Source: Brachyhypopomus gauderio (taxonomy: Eukaryota > Chordata > Actinopteri > Gymnotiformes > Hypopomidae). From it: a DNA stretch of 64,000 nt. The notes under the pieces are model-generated. The model was not told the origin of the DNA. It saw only the letters and a list, made by a program, of their open reading frames with translations, and made no database searches. Where the stretch lies: positions 443,501 to 507,500 of the forward strand of contig NW_027506912.1 of NCBI RefSeq assembly GCF_052324685.1. The letters are read 5' to 3'. Made by a program: the position numbers and the translations under genes. Positions 23,556 through 33,857 of the stretch are shown here, piece by piece (the first letter of the stretch is position 1; the number at the start of each line of letters is the position of its first letter).

Positions 23556-24914
23556 TAGGAAAAGTAAGCCTACATACTGTACATTAAAAGGGGTTGATAA
23601 CATGTTTATTTAGCTAAACATGATATTTGAAATGTAAGCCAACATCTAGTACACTTAACTTCACTGACGTAATTTGGGGGCGGGGGGGGGGGGGCGGTGT
23701 TCTGTCGATTTTTCCTACCCATCGAAAATTCATACCAAGGCTTACTGCGCATGCGCAAGTCGCTTTTACGTCACTATTTTGGTGGCCGCCTACTACACCC
23801 ATCGATTTTTCCTGCCTGCTAGCGAATTTCAACAATGCAGTACTATTTAGTCCTTTCAATAGTGCAGTAAGTCAATTTCTTGTTTATAATTTCTTCTTTG
23901 TTTGCAATTGCAATGTTTTCAACTGTGCATTAAGTTAACTAGTTGATTAAAATGTTTTAAACAGCGCCATTTTACTACCTGTTATTACCTATTTATAGGG
24001 ACTTGTATTTCCGCATGATAATGATTGAGCCGTGTATACACTAATACGCAAAATAAAACTTTTATTTTAAAGCTCATCCTACTTTTTAAACGCTGATTTG
24101 CGCTACATTACAACGTTTCCATAAGGTAAACAAACTAAGAGATATGTCTACAATACTACTTTTTAAACGCTGATTTGTGCTACATTACAACGTTTCCATA
24201 AGGTAAACAAACTAAGAGATATGTCTACAATACTACTTTTTAAACGCTGATTTGTGCTACATTACAACGTTTCCATAAGGTAAACAAACTAAGAGATATG
24301 TCTACAATACTACTTTTTAAACGCTGATTTGCGCTACATTACAACGTTTCCATAAGGTAAACAAACTAGGAGATACGTCTACAAATACTACTTTTTAAAC
24401 GCTGATTTGCGCTACATTACAACGTTTCCATAAGGTAAACAAACTAAGAGATACGTCTACAAATACGCGATGCCAACGGACACGGTAGGAAAATCCGACA
24501 GAACACCGGTTTTGTTCCTCTGCAGTTTTAATGGTTAAAAAGAAATATTTTAATAGCGACGAATCTAGCGCTAGGACCATGCAGAAAACGACCGCTCCGA
24601 GCTCCGCTCCGGTAACACTTTACGTTCCTAAAAATGAATTTTCCATGAAGCAAACCTGGCGACTTCGTGGCTGCATCCATGTAAAAACACGAACGATTTG
24701 TAATTCACAGGTTTGAAAACTCGTTCTCGCCCCTACTGTGCAATTTGGTTAAGAATACACCCGAACTATCAAGTTGAAAGTCATCATTTCATCGTTTGCT
24801 TACCCATTTTGACCCAGTTCCCAACCCAACTTTAAGAATAGATTAACGGCGATAATTTTTATATCGCCCGATAAGAGTATCAAATTAACGAACGCCGTTA
24901 ACGGCCCACCACTA
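23556..24914. mobile_element. hAT-like element copy with an internal 77-bp tandem array
   Basis: The right end (GGCCCACCACTA at 24903-24914) and the segments 24480-24914 and 23560-23680 match, inverted, the element at 34183-35014. The far terminus is not recognisable, so the left boundary is approximate. Inside, 24079-24465 holds about five copies of a 76-77-bp unit containing 'ttaaacgctgatttgcgcta' that is absent from the 34-kb copy. The element ends exactly where homology between the two duplication arms resumes at 24915. Confidence 0.65.
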
Positions 24915-25900
24915 ATAATTATATTCGTATAGTATCAAATAAGTAGCTACGTTATCTGGCTGGGTTAGTTAGCGCTACAACATCCATTATAAAAACACTT
25001 TAACACATTGAATTTTCCACCAACTTAGTCAAGACACGAGATTCAACCGTGAGGTAACGGAACGAACAAACTAGTGTGGTTAAGATGTGGTTAAAAGGTG
25101 TTAGTGGTACGTATTACTAAGTTAAGTACTTACAGGTCAACCAGTAGTCCAACACTTCCAAACACCAACACGACAATAGGCGCAACTCCACTAAACGCCC
25201 GATGCTGATATTGAGAATAAGGAAACCTGTGGTCTGTAATGTCCGATGGTGATGGTAGGTAGAGGTGGGCGGATCGATCCAAATATCGATACCAACGCTG
25301 CTATTGATTTGGAGCAATGCTCGTGTAAAAAGATTAATACTCAATCTTTTTAACTCTCCCGCACACACCGACTGCTGCTGCGTACGTGGATTCATCAAAG
25401 TCTCTTCTCTGTCTGTAAGAGCAGCGTTGCCAACAAGTATCCGTATCTGCAGAAGCAAAAGTCCAGGGGGTGGAGCTAGATCTAGATCCAACTCCTCCCA
25501 CCGTCCATAGTTTCTTTTGGTCGGTCCAGGGGGCGGAGCTGCATGTAATCCAACTCCTCCTACGTGTCGCTTACGTTTTCCGACCAGGAAATATAAATCC
25601 AATAAATTCACCCTTAAGACTGCTACCGTTTAGAGATCAAAATGTTCTTTAAGAGCTCTAATGTTCTGTAAGAGTAGCGTTGCCAACTCCTCAGTAAGGA
25701 AAGTCGCTATTTGCTGTTCTAAAAGTCACAAAATGGCGTCATCGCCTAATTTGCATAAAACCTGTTTTTGAAGCTGTAAAATAATAACGTTGTGGGAAAG
25801 AAAAAAACGATTAAAATACCCTAAATATGTTAGAGTGACTGACGGAGACTGTGTGAGTTAAATTCAGTGATTTATTTTGTATTACACTGAAGACGCATTT
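24915..25900. repeat. Inverted duplication block A, left copy
   Basis: The block pairs in reverse complement with 42480-43495 across its length, including 'tagctacgttatctggctgg' at 24950 and the 'ggagttgga' rich part at 25480-25560. An open frame of about 164 codons is present in both copies. It has no recognisable domain, and the segment contains 'gaggtgggcggatcgatcc', which resembles a hAT terminus. The block may itself be a repeat carried by the duplication. Confidence 0.75.
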
Positions 25901-26325
25901 ATATTTACATCCGGCTCTGTAAATACGGGGCGGGGTCAATCAGCGGCGGCTTTGGGCATGCGCAGTTCATTTGCAGCGTGGACGTGGAGCGGTGCGGGTC
26001 TGCTCTGACTGCATTGTGAGTGTTGTGGGCGGGGCTCACGGCAGCACCCGCTGCTCGCTGAGGACAGTAACTGAAGACCATGTGTGTTCATCTCCGATTC
26101 TACAAAAGTCTCCAGTAACACCACAAAAAGTCGCTAGATTTGTCGCTACTCTTAAAATAGTCACACAGCACGGAGCAGCGCACCCGCCCCCTCTCGTCTT
26201 TAGTTTACACCGTCACGTTGCTCAGCAACCATGCAGGTAGGCTCCGCCTGGCCCCGCCCACTCAGCGCTCTCCTCGAGTCGACACCTTACAGTACGGAGA
26301 GAGAGAGACACCACCGGAGTATTGA

Positions 26326-26536
26326 AATGTCTGAGAGGAAGACATGCGCCGTTTGGCTTTATTTTATTGCAGAAAATAAAACTACAGCAAGCTGTATAGT
26401 TTACAACAGGGCTGTTAAATACAGTGGAAACACAACAACTGTGTTAGTTGTAATTAATAGGGAGAGTTATGGAGTTAACATGGAGATAAATACATCCAGA
26501 TCTCTTGATGTCGAAATATGCCTGCTTATAGTTTGA
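26326..26536 (+). pseudogene. Degenerate BED-finger-like fragment of a hAT transposase
   Basis: The open frame from MSERKTCAVWLYF to KYSGNTT recalls the N-terminal BED zinc finger of hAT transposases and ZBED proteins (aromatic 'AVWLYF', a Cys, then 'KYSGNTT'). The second Cys of the finger is Tyr here, and the His ligands are not found. A GC-rich, promoter-like stretch (25925-26280) precedes it. Probably a remnant of an autonomous element. Confidence 0.45.
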
Positions 26537-26733
26537 ATTTAATGTGATAATGGTGAGGTGAAGTAAACTCTAGCTTTCTTATTCACAGCTTCAGGAATAT
26601 GGTGGGATCATTTAAGGTGGAATTTTAGACAATAAATTGGTGATTTTAGTCCAAATGTGCTGTGAATTACTGTCTAGCGTCCTTTCCATTACACATTTGC
26701 AAGAATAACATGAGAGGTGGTAAATATATCAAA

Positions 26734-26965
26734 TCAAATTTATTTGTATAGCGCTTTTCACAACACATGTTGTCACAAAGCAGCTTTACAATCTTTACAA
26801 GATTTACAAGGTTAACAATCGTATGGGTCCAAATCCCTAATGAGCAAGCCAAAGGCGACAGTGGCAAGGAAAAACTCCCTAGATGGTGGGGAATAGGAAG
26901 AAACCTCGGGAGGACCAAGACTCAAAAGGGAACTCATCCTCCATTGGGCGGCCCGTTAGCACAGT
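26734..26965 (-). mobile_element. LINE 3' UTR fragment
   Basis: Very similar to 10384-10600 ('ccctaatgagcaagcc', 'gaaaaactccct', 'ggaagaaacctcgggagg'), with the same orientation and the same TTGAT-type tail at its left end. No coding part is retained. Confidence 0.65.
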
Positions 26966-26984
26966 CCGTGGTGCGCTGGGTGTA

Positions 26985-27275
26985 CATGTATGTGTCTTCA
27001 GTGTAATATACATGTAGGTGTCTTCAATGTAATGCTTTATGAAACATCTTTCTGCTAAGACACATGAGAGGTGTTAAATGTACATGTACGTGTCTTCAAT
27101 GATGCTTTATGAAACATCTTTCTGCTAAGATACATGAGAGGTGTTAAATGTACATGTACGTGTCTTCAGTGTAATGCTTTATGAAACATCTTTCTGCTAA
27201 GATACATGAGAGGTGTTAAATGTACATGTACGTGTCTTCAATGATGCTTTATGAAACATCTTTCTGCTAAGATGT
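26985..27275. repeat. Minisatellite, about 75-bp unit, four copies
   Basis: Four tandem units contain 'gctttatgaaacatctttct' followed by 'gctaagatacatgagaggtg'. Two versions (with or without a few bases before 'atgcttt') alternate, suggesting duplication of a dimer. Confidence 0.85.
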
Positions 27276-27789
27276 GTTTGTAAAACAGCCCTTGTTATTG
27301 TGCCGGTCATCAGGTGCAGAATTTAGGCACATATTCAAGTTCTAATGCTGTTTTAAGCAGCAGAAACAACATGGTTGACCGACAAGAGTTGACCAAAAAG
27401 CTGTTTTAAGTTTAACTGGTAGGTAAAAGTGTGTCTGTGTGTGTGTGATTAAAAATGGCCAACATTGATGTTCATCTGTGTGATGAACTCCCTCTTTCAC
27501 TGAAGTGAATATCTTAACACTGAGGTATGTAAAAAAAATTTTTTAGCAATTGTTAGAATGACTAGAACATGTAATTACAAAATTATTGTTGAATGCACCA
27601 ACTTATATTTTCAACTTGTTATGTCTTTGTTGTAGTTTTACAACGTTGGATAATGATGGTAGTCAAAATGGCTTATACACCGTGCACAGTACACGGGACA
27701 CAGCATTCCTGAAATGTTCACATATTGTGGAATAGTTACTTGTATGTATTTGATTCATTGCAATTTCTAAATGTTTTTTTAATCTGTTG

Positions 27790-28762
27790 TTTTTTTTAAT
27801 AATTTATTTATTTATTTATTTTTTTATTGGAAATTTGGATACATACAAAGTACAGTACGTTCATTAATCAGTTTCCATTTTCACTCTTTTTCAACCCCCC
27901 CTTCCCCACCGCATAACATATGCGTATCCACCCCCTGAAGGAAAAAAAAAATATTTTTATTATATTAATATTATTTATTATATTATTTTTATTATATTAA
28001 TATATATTGTACATTTGCCCGTCCATCCCCTATACACAAACCACTGTTGTTACAACAAGAGGTAACCAATATCTGAGTCCAGTACAATTACACATGTGCA
28101 CACGCACATAATATACAAACACATTCATAAAGCAATACAAAATATCACTGTAAAGGGCAGTACATTTCAGATTAGGTCTTATACCAGTATTTTCATTGTT
28201 GCAGATGAATATATGATCTACGAGAGATAAGAGGCTCAGTGACAGAGCTCTTCTAAGTGCTATCAGGCATAGATTTAAGTTTACCTAAATACGTCAGAAG
28301 AGGCTCCCAACTAGAAGTGAATTTGTTCTTAGAGCCTATAAGTGAATATTTTATCTTCTCCAAGTGTATGAATTGCATCAAGTCACTCAGCCATATAGAT
28401 GTTTTGGAAGGACTTTTTGACTTCCAATGCAATAATATTCTTCTTCGAGCGAGTAGTGTTGTAAAAGCAATAATGGTTTTGTGTCTGTTTATCCTATTAC
28501 AGTCGGAGACACCAAAAATGGCTGCTATTGGGTTGATATGGAGATTAATTTTGAGAGCTTCTGACAGAATTTTAAAAATCATAGACCAATAAGTTGCCAA
28601 AGCCGGACATGACCAAAACATATGAGTCAGGTTGGCTGGTACATTGTGACATCTGTCACAGCGTGCATCTCAGTTAGGATATATTTTGGCTAGTCTTTCC
28701 TTAGATAAATGAGTTTTAATCTGTTTTGATCAGGTTTTTATACACAATACACGGGACTGGTG
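27790..28762 (-). mobile_element. L1/Tx1-like LINE, C-terminal end and 3' UTR
   Basis: On the minus strand, about 28740-28253 encodes a LINE C-terminus with the zinc-finger-like CDRCHNVPANLTHMFWSCP and then AIFGV, LLARRRILLHWKS and LEKIKYSL, ending in a stop at 28253. A TGA replaces a codon upstream of the CxxC. The 3' UTR reaches an AT-rich tail near 27790-27830. The element is 5'-truncated, and the Gypsy element is inserted just upstream of it. The clade is from recall. Confidence 0.7.
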
Positions 28763-28767
28763 CTCAG

Positions 28768-29211
28768 TGTAACGGTGGCGTACCCGAAGGTAGTGAGGGA
28801 TCCATACGCAGGTGGAATAACAGGAGTTTTAATCAAACACAAGGACTGAGCAGACCCCGTAGGGAAGGCAGGCAACAGTACAAAAAGGGCAAGGCAAAAA
28901 GGAGAGTCAAAAAACCAGGCAGAGAGTCAAAAAACCAGGACAGTCCAATCGCAGCAGGCAGAGGTACAGAAGGGCTAGGCAAACAGGCGTAAGACAAGAG
29001 GGCAGAGCTAGGATCGGTAACCAGGAATGCAGACAGGATAGTAAATACGGCTTGGTAATGCTACACGGGGAGGCAATACTTCGCACTGGTCTGTGTGAGC
29101 AGAGTCCTTAAGTAGGGCGTGTATGAGTAGCCGATCAGGTTCAGGTGTGCAGATCAATATTCGGGTGATGGCGCCCTCTGGCGGTCACGGGCGTGATTGC
29201 CATTCCTGACA
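28768..29211 (-). repeat. 3' LTR of the Gypsy element
   Basis: The same 444-bp sequence as the 5' LTR; I found no difference reading them side by side. The pol frame runs through the polypurine tract and stops 58 bases inside this LTR, at 29154. Confidence 0.95.
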
Positions 29212-32200
29212 TCAGCCCCCCCTGAACGGGTGGCTCCAGCCACCCGAGAGACACGACGACGGGGACGGCCCCGGGGCCGCGGCGCAGGGCGATCCGGGTG
29301 GGCAGCGTGGAAGTCACGGAGTATGGAGGGATCCAGGACCTTGTGGGCGTCGACCCAGCTGCGCTCCTCAGGTCCGTACCCTTCCCAGTCCACCAAGTAC
29401 TGCAACACACGCCCCCGTCTGCGGGAGTCCAGGAGCTCGTTCACCCAGTAGGCCGGGCCACCGTCGATGTCCAGCGGAGGTGGCGGGGACGACTGCAGGT
29501 CAGGAGACAGACTGGAGGGCTGTGCAGGCTTAAGCAACGAGACATGAAAGGTGGACGAGATACGGTAAGTAGGAGGAAGTTTAAGCTTGTAGGAAACGGG
29601 GTTAACCTGAGCCAGGACCTCGAAAGGCCCCACGTAGCGGGGGTTCAACTTCCGGCATGGTGTCTTCAGACGGAGGTCCTTGGTGGAAAGCCACACCATC
29701 TGGCCAGGTGAGTACACGGGAGCCGCCCGTCTGTGGCGGTCGGCCTGGATCTTCTGGTGGCGGATAGCCATTCGGAGTCTCACATGGGCCGCCTCCCAGG
29801 TCCGTTTGCTGTGACGAAACCAGTCAGACACTGCAGGAAGATCTGAAGGTTCCCCCGACCATGGGAACATGGGAGGCTGGAAACCTAGGACACACTGGAA
29901 AGGGGTTAGACCGGTGGATGAGTGGGTGAGAGAGTTCTGGGCATACTCTGCCCAGGGCAGGAAACGACTCCACTCCCCCTGCCTGTCGCTGCAGTAGGAC
30001 CTGAGGAAGCGGCCAATCTCCTGGTTCAGACGCTCCGCCTGCCCGTTGCTCTGGGGATGATACCCCGACGTCAGGCTCACTGAGATGTTCAACAGTTTAC
30101 AGAACGCCTGCCATACCCGAGACGTGAACTGGGGTCCCCGGTCTGACACTATGTCCTCAGGAAGCCCATAAAGCCGGAATACATGGGAGAAGATAGCCTC
30201 AGCCGTCTCCATGGCAGTAGGCAGCTTAGGCAGAGCGATCAGTCGGCAACCCTTTGAAAACCGATCTATCACCACCAGGATGCAGGTGTTTCCTTGGGAC
30301 CTGGGGAGATCAGTCACAAAATCAACAGAGAGATGCGACCAGGGCCGCTGAGGGATAGGTAGAGGCACCAGTAGCCCTGCTGGCAGGCGTCGGGGGGTCT
30401 TACAACGAGCACAAATGTCGCATCGGTTTACGAAGTCCTTCACATCCTTCTGGTGCTCAGGCCACCAGTACTTTCTCTGAAGCAGCTCCACGGTCCGCAG
30501 GATACCCGGATGCCCAGAGGTCGGGGCTGTGTGTACCCACTGCATCAACTCCTGACGGTGTGTAGTAGGCACATAGGTCTTACCCCGGGGACACTCGGCA
30601 GGAGCAGGTTCGTCACGGTGAGCAGTCCGGATCTGTGTATCCAGGTCCCACTGAACGGGAGCAACCACCATGGAGGCCGGGATGATCGCCTTGGGAGGCT
30701 CCGACGTGTCGCTTCCCTCATAGAGACGGGAGAGCGCGTCTGCCTTGGTGTTCTTCGATCCTGGCCTGAAAGTGATGACATAGTTAAAGCGAGTGAAAAA
30801 GAGAGCCCACCTCGCCTGTCGCGCGTTCAGCCGCTTCGCCGCCTTGATGTACTCGAGGTTCTTGTGGTCGGTCAGGATCAAAAAAGGGTGCGACGCCCCC
30901 TCCAACCAATGTCGCCACTCCTCCAACGCAGCCTTCACCGCCAACAACTCCTTGTTGCCCACATCGTAATTCCGCTCCGCCGAAGAGAGCTTACGTGAGA
31001 AGGCACAGGGGTGGAGCTTCGGGGGCGACCCATGACGTTGCGACAGAATGGCCCCTATGCCGGTGTCCGAAGCATCCACCTCCACTACGAAAGGGAGCGC
31101 GGGGTCAGGGTGCTTCAGAATCGGAGCAGAACTGAACCTCCGCTTCAACTGCGAGAAGGCGCCCTCCGCTGCCTGAGTCCACGGCAGCTTTTTCGGAGAC
31201 CCCCTTAGCAAAGACGTGAGGGGCGCAGCAACCAGACTGTAATTGCGAATAAAACGCCTATAAAAATTGGCAAAACCCAAAAACCTCTGGAGTTCTTTAA
31301 CCGACCGGGGTCGCGGCCAATCACGCACAGCTCCCACCTTGCCGGTGTCCATAGCCACCCCCTGACGACTAATGTGATAGCCCAAAAAGTGCACACCCGT
31401 AGTATGAAAGGCACATTTCTCCAGTTTGGCGTACAAGTGATTTTCTCTAAGGAGCTGCAACGCTTCTCTGACATGCACGACGTGGGCCTCTGGGGTTTCT
31501 GAATAAATCAGGATGTCATCAATATAAACTATAACACAGCGATTAAGCAATTCTCTGAAAACGTCATTCATGAAAGCTTGGAACACTGAGGGGGCGTTGG
31601 CCAAACCGTATGGCATAACTAGGTATTCGTAGTGTCCGTTTGAAGTGATAAACGCTGTTTTCCATTCGTCTCCCTCCTTTACACGTACAAGATTGTATGC
31701 GCTGCGCAAATCGAGCTTAGTAAACACAGTGGCCCGGCGTAACTGCTCCACTGCAGCAGGCACCAAGGGGAGAGGATATGAGTTTTTTACCGTCACGGCG
31801 TTTAGACCGCGATAGTCTATACAGGGGCGTAACCCACCGTCCTTCTTCTCCACAAAAAAGAAACCAGCCGCTGCAGGTGACACAGAGGGGCGAATGTAGC
31901 CCAGTTGTAACGCCTCTTCCACGTATTCCTTCATGGCTTTTGTCTCAGGGATCGATAACGGGTACGCCCGCCCTCTGGGGGGAATCGCACCGGGCATCAA
32001 CTCAATAGCACAATCAGAGGGACGATGTGGGGGCAGAGTAGCAGCGTTAGTTTTGCTAAAGACGTCGGAGAAGTCAGCATACTCAGGAGGGAGACTAACT
32101 GTATTCTGGACGACAGGGCTTTCAATGTTAGTCGTTCTGACTGCTGTATGTAGGCAACACTCGTGACACTTTTTGCTCCATTTAACCAGTTCTCCTGACG

Positions 32201-32888
32201 ACCATGAAATGGTGGGGTTATGTTGAGCTAACCAGGGAAACCCCAACACTACGGGATGTTCTGGGGAGTGTATGACGTGAAATGACACCGTCTCAGTGTG
32301 TAACAGACCCACTCGCACGCTGACTGGAATGGTGCGTTCGGTGACTGCACCCGATCCGACAGGTTTGCCGTCGATCCCTTTGATATGGAGAGGAGTAGTA
32401 CACGGAATCAGGGGAACAGACAGATGGGTCGCGAACTGATGGTCGATAAAATTTCCCGCTGCTCCCGAATCTACCAGGGCTGCAACAACAGGCGCAGAAA
32501 CACCCCACATTACTTCTACAGGCAGAGTCATCTTACGTATGTCGTAGGGTAAGGAGATAACAGGACTCACCCTTCGAGCAGTCGCTCCGCCACTCAACGT
32601 GGGGCAGTTTGCTCTGAAATGACCTGATTCGCCACAGTATAAGCAGAGTCTGTCCTGGACGCGCCGTTGTCTTTCGGTCTGTGACAGGCGAGCGCGTCCC
32701 ACTTCCATGGGTTCAGGCTGGGTAGACGAGGGGGATACTGGGGCTGTGGTGGCTACGGCAGAACTCCTCCGTGACCGAATCAGATTATCTAGCCTGATAG
32801 ACAGGCGTATCAAATCATCTAACGACAAGTTGTCGTCCTTACATGCTAGTTCAGCTCGGAGCGTGTCAGACAAACTCTGGCGATACAC
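29154..32888 (-). CDS. Gypsy Gag(C-terminus)-Pol polyprotein with chromodomain
   Basis: A 1244-codon frame without stops. In order, with approximate residues: end of Gag and zinc knuckle C82-C95 (CxxCxxxxHxxxxC); aspartic protease DSG at 140; reverse transcriptase with D393 and YIDD at 455-458; RNase H with D605 and TDH at 673-675; integrase HHCC finger (H786, H793, C823, C826) and DDE core D856, D916, E952; a GPF/Y-like segment near 1088; chromodomain about 1145-1200 with the YWVNELLD and YLVDWEGY cage region. All catalytic residues I know for the family are present. The Met at 32888 is simply the first in the open frame. The natural Gag start lies upstream in another frame, across the deletion. 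Gag and Pol share one frame, as in related fish elements. Confidence 0.93.
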   Translation of the reverse strand: MYRQSLSDTLRAELACKDDNLSLDDLIRLSIRLDNLIRSRRSSAVATTAPVSPSSTQPEPMEVGRARLSQTERQRRVQDRLCLYCGESGHFRANCPTLSGGATARRVSPVISLPYDIRKMTLPVEVMWGVSAPVVAALVDSGAAGNFIDHQFATHLSVPLIPCTTPLHIKGIDGKPVGSGAVTERTIPVSVRVGLLHTETVSFHVIHSPEHPVVLGFPWLAQHNPTISWSSGELVKWSKKCHECCLHTAVRTTNIESPVVQNTVSLPPEYADFSDVFSKTNAATLPPHRPSDCAIELMPGAIPPRGRAYPLSIPETKAMKEYVEEALQLGYIRPSVSPAAAGFFFVEKKDGGLRPCIDYRGLNAVTVKNSYPLPLVPAAVEQLRRATVFTKLDLRSAYNLVRVKEGDEWKTAFITSNGHYEYLVMPYGLANAPSVFQAFMNDVFRELLNRCVIVYIDDILIYSETPEAHVVHVREALQLLRENHLYAKLEKCAFHTTGVHFLGYHISRQGVAMDTGKVGAVRDWPRPRSVKELQRFLGFANFYRRFIRNYSLVAAPLTSLLRGSPKKLPWTQAAEGAFSQLKRRFSSAPILKHPDPALPFVVEVDASDTGIGAILSQRHGSPPKLHPCAFSRKLSSAERNYDVGNKELLAVKAALEEWRHWLEGASHPFLILTDHKNLEYIKAAKRLNARQARWALFFTRFNYVITFRPGSKNTKADALSRLYEGSDTSEPPKAIIPASMVVAPVQWDLDTQIRTAHRDEPAPAECPRGKTYVPTTHRQELMQWVHTAPTSGHPGILRTVELLQRKYWWPEHQKDVKDFVNRCDICARCKTPRRLPAGLLVPLPIPQRPWSHLSVDFVTDLPRSQGNTCILVVIDRFSKGCRLIALPKLPTAMETAEAIFSHVFRLYGLPEDIVSDRGPQFTSRVWQAFCKLLNISVSLTSGYHPQSNGQAERLNQEIGRFLRSYCSDRQGEWSRFLPWAEYAQNSLTHSSTGLTPFQCVLGFQPPMFPWSGEPSDLPAVSDWFRHSKRTWEAAHVRLRMAIRHQKIQADRHRRAAPVYSPGQMVWLSTKDLRLKTPCRKLNPRYVGPFEVLAQVNPVSYKLKLPPTYRISSTFHVSLLKPAQPSSLSPDLQSSPPPPLDIDGGPAYWVNELLDSRRRGRVLQYLVDWEGYGPEERSWVDAHKVLDPSILRDFHAAHPDRPAPRPRGRPRRRVSRVAGATRSGGADVRNGNHARDRQRAPSPEY
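29212..29226 (-). other. Polypurine tract of the Gypsy element
   Basis: AGGGGGGGCTGA abuts the 3' LTR on the minus strand, the expected position of the plus-strand DNA primer. It lies within the pol frame and encodes SGGAD. Confidence 0.7.
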
Positions 32889-32934
32889 GGTAAGTAGGGC
32901 TTTCTCGTCCCAGCCGCTGGCTGCGGCGAGGGTT

Positions 32935-33151
32935 GAGGCGCAGCTGACTGGGCAGTAGTAAGGGAGAGACCTTGTAGCGTGCGAGACAAGCCATCAACTG
33001 CGGATACCAGTTGGTTGAGTAGCTGTTCGTGGCTTCCCAGCATGCGTCCCTGGTTCATCACCGCGGCTTGGAGCGCTGGCAGTCCTGCTGGATCCGGTGG
33101 CGGCGAAGTATTCTGTAACGGTGGCGTACCCGAAGGTAGTGAGGGATCCAT
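32935..33151 (-). pseudogene. Gag N-terminal fragment starting inside the 5' LTR
   Basis: The frame starts at ATG 33151 in the LTR (MDPSLPSG) and encodes an Ala/Gln-rich, coiled-coil-like N-terminus (LQAAVMNQGRMLGSHEQLL). Near 32935-32945 the sequence passes abruptly to the C-terminal part of Gag in a different frame, so a central capsid-coding segment is missing. Beyond the junction the original frame is noise and stops at 32846. The exact junction needs an intact relative. Confidence 0.75.
33103..33112 (-). other. Candidate self-priming primer binding site
   Basis: The ten bases AATACTTCGC (minus strand), one base after the LTR, are the exact complement of GCGAAGTATT at 33430-33421, inside the same LTR at the predicted RNA start. 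No tRNA-type TGG site is present. Tf1/sushi-group chromoviruses prime in this way, with the RNA 5' end folding back onto the site. Confidence 0.6.
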
Positions 33152-33557
33152 ACGCAGGTGGAATAACAGGAGTTTTAATCAAACACAAGGACTGAGCAGA
33201 CCCCGTAGGGAAGGCAGGCAACAGTACAAAAAGGGCAAGGCAAAAAGGAGAGTCAAAAAACCAGGCAGAGAGTCAAAAAACCAGGACAGTCCAATCGCAG
33301 CAGGCAGAGGTACAGAAGGGCTAGGCAAACAGGCGTAAGACAAGAGGGCAGAGCTAGGATCGGTAACCAGGAATGCAGACAGGATAGTAAATACGGCTTG
33401 GTAATGCTACACGGGGAGGCAATACTTCGCACTGGTCTGTGTGAGCAGAGTCCTTAAGTAGGGCGTGTATGAGTAGCCGATCAGGTTCAGGTGTGCAGAT
33501 CAATATTCGGGTGATGGCGCCCTCTGGCGGTCACGGGCGTGATTGCCATTCCTGACA
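33114..33557 (-). repeat. 5' LTR of the Gypsy element
   Basis: 444 bp, beginning TGTCAGGAATGG and ending CGTTACA on the minus strand. A TATA-like TACTTAAG lies at 33460-33453, about 30 bases before the predicted start at 33430. ATTAAA at 33179-33174 could be the poly(A) signal. The likely gag ATG (33151) lies inside the LTR. Confidence 0.95.
33451..33460 (-). promoter_or_regulatory. TATA-like box of the Gypsy LTR
   Basis: TACTTAAGGA on the minus strand lies 30 bases upstream of G33430. That spacing puts the RNA start on the segment complementary to the candidate primer site. The same box occurs in the 3' LTR. Confidence 0.45.
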
Positions 33558-33857
33558 CTCAGGTGCAAGTTTGCATGCAGCCTGTTACAGTTGCTCATCT
33601 GTTGTTTTCCGCTTTTACTTATTTACTTTATTTAAACATTTGTATGCGTAGTTGGTAACTTTGTGAAGCTGTGCCCTCTCGATTCATGTTAGTAGAGAGA
33701 GTTTATTTTTTACTTTTTTCACTCACGCAGCGCAGCAACATGTCTGCTCTGTGTACAGCCGGGACCAGCTGACTGCACTGAAGCTGGCCGACATAGCGGA
33801 CTGTACAACACAAATCCCAGCAGAGTTAAGGAGGTGAACACACAGGGGAAGCAGAGG

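Larger units (their letters stand above)
28768..33557 (-). mobile_element. Ty3/Gypsy chromodomain LTR retrotransposon, very young, gag-deleted
   Basis: A 4790-bp element flanked by the 5-bp duplication CTCAG (28763-28767 and 33558-33562). Two 444-bp LTRs (TG...CA on both strands) enclose 3902 bp. Order on the minus strand: 5' LTR, short leader, gag N-terminus, deletion junction, gag C-terminus with zinc knuckle, protease, reverse transcriptase, RNase H, integrase, chromodomain, polypurine tract, 3' LTR. By eye the LTRs are identical, so insertion is recent. Compared with related elements the middle of gag is missing, which also breaks the frame, so this copy probably cannot move without help from an intact relative. 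Confidence 0.97.

Noticed and set aside
29197..32508. Plus-strand and other-frame open readings over the Gypsy pol
   Set aside because: Shadows of the long minus-strand pol frame.
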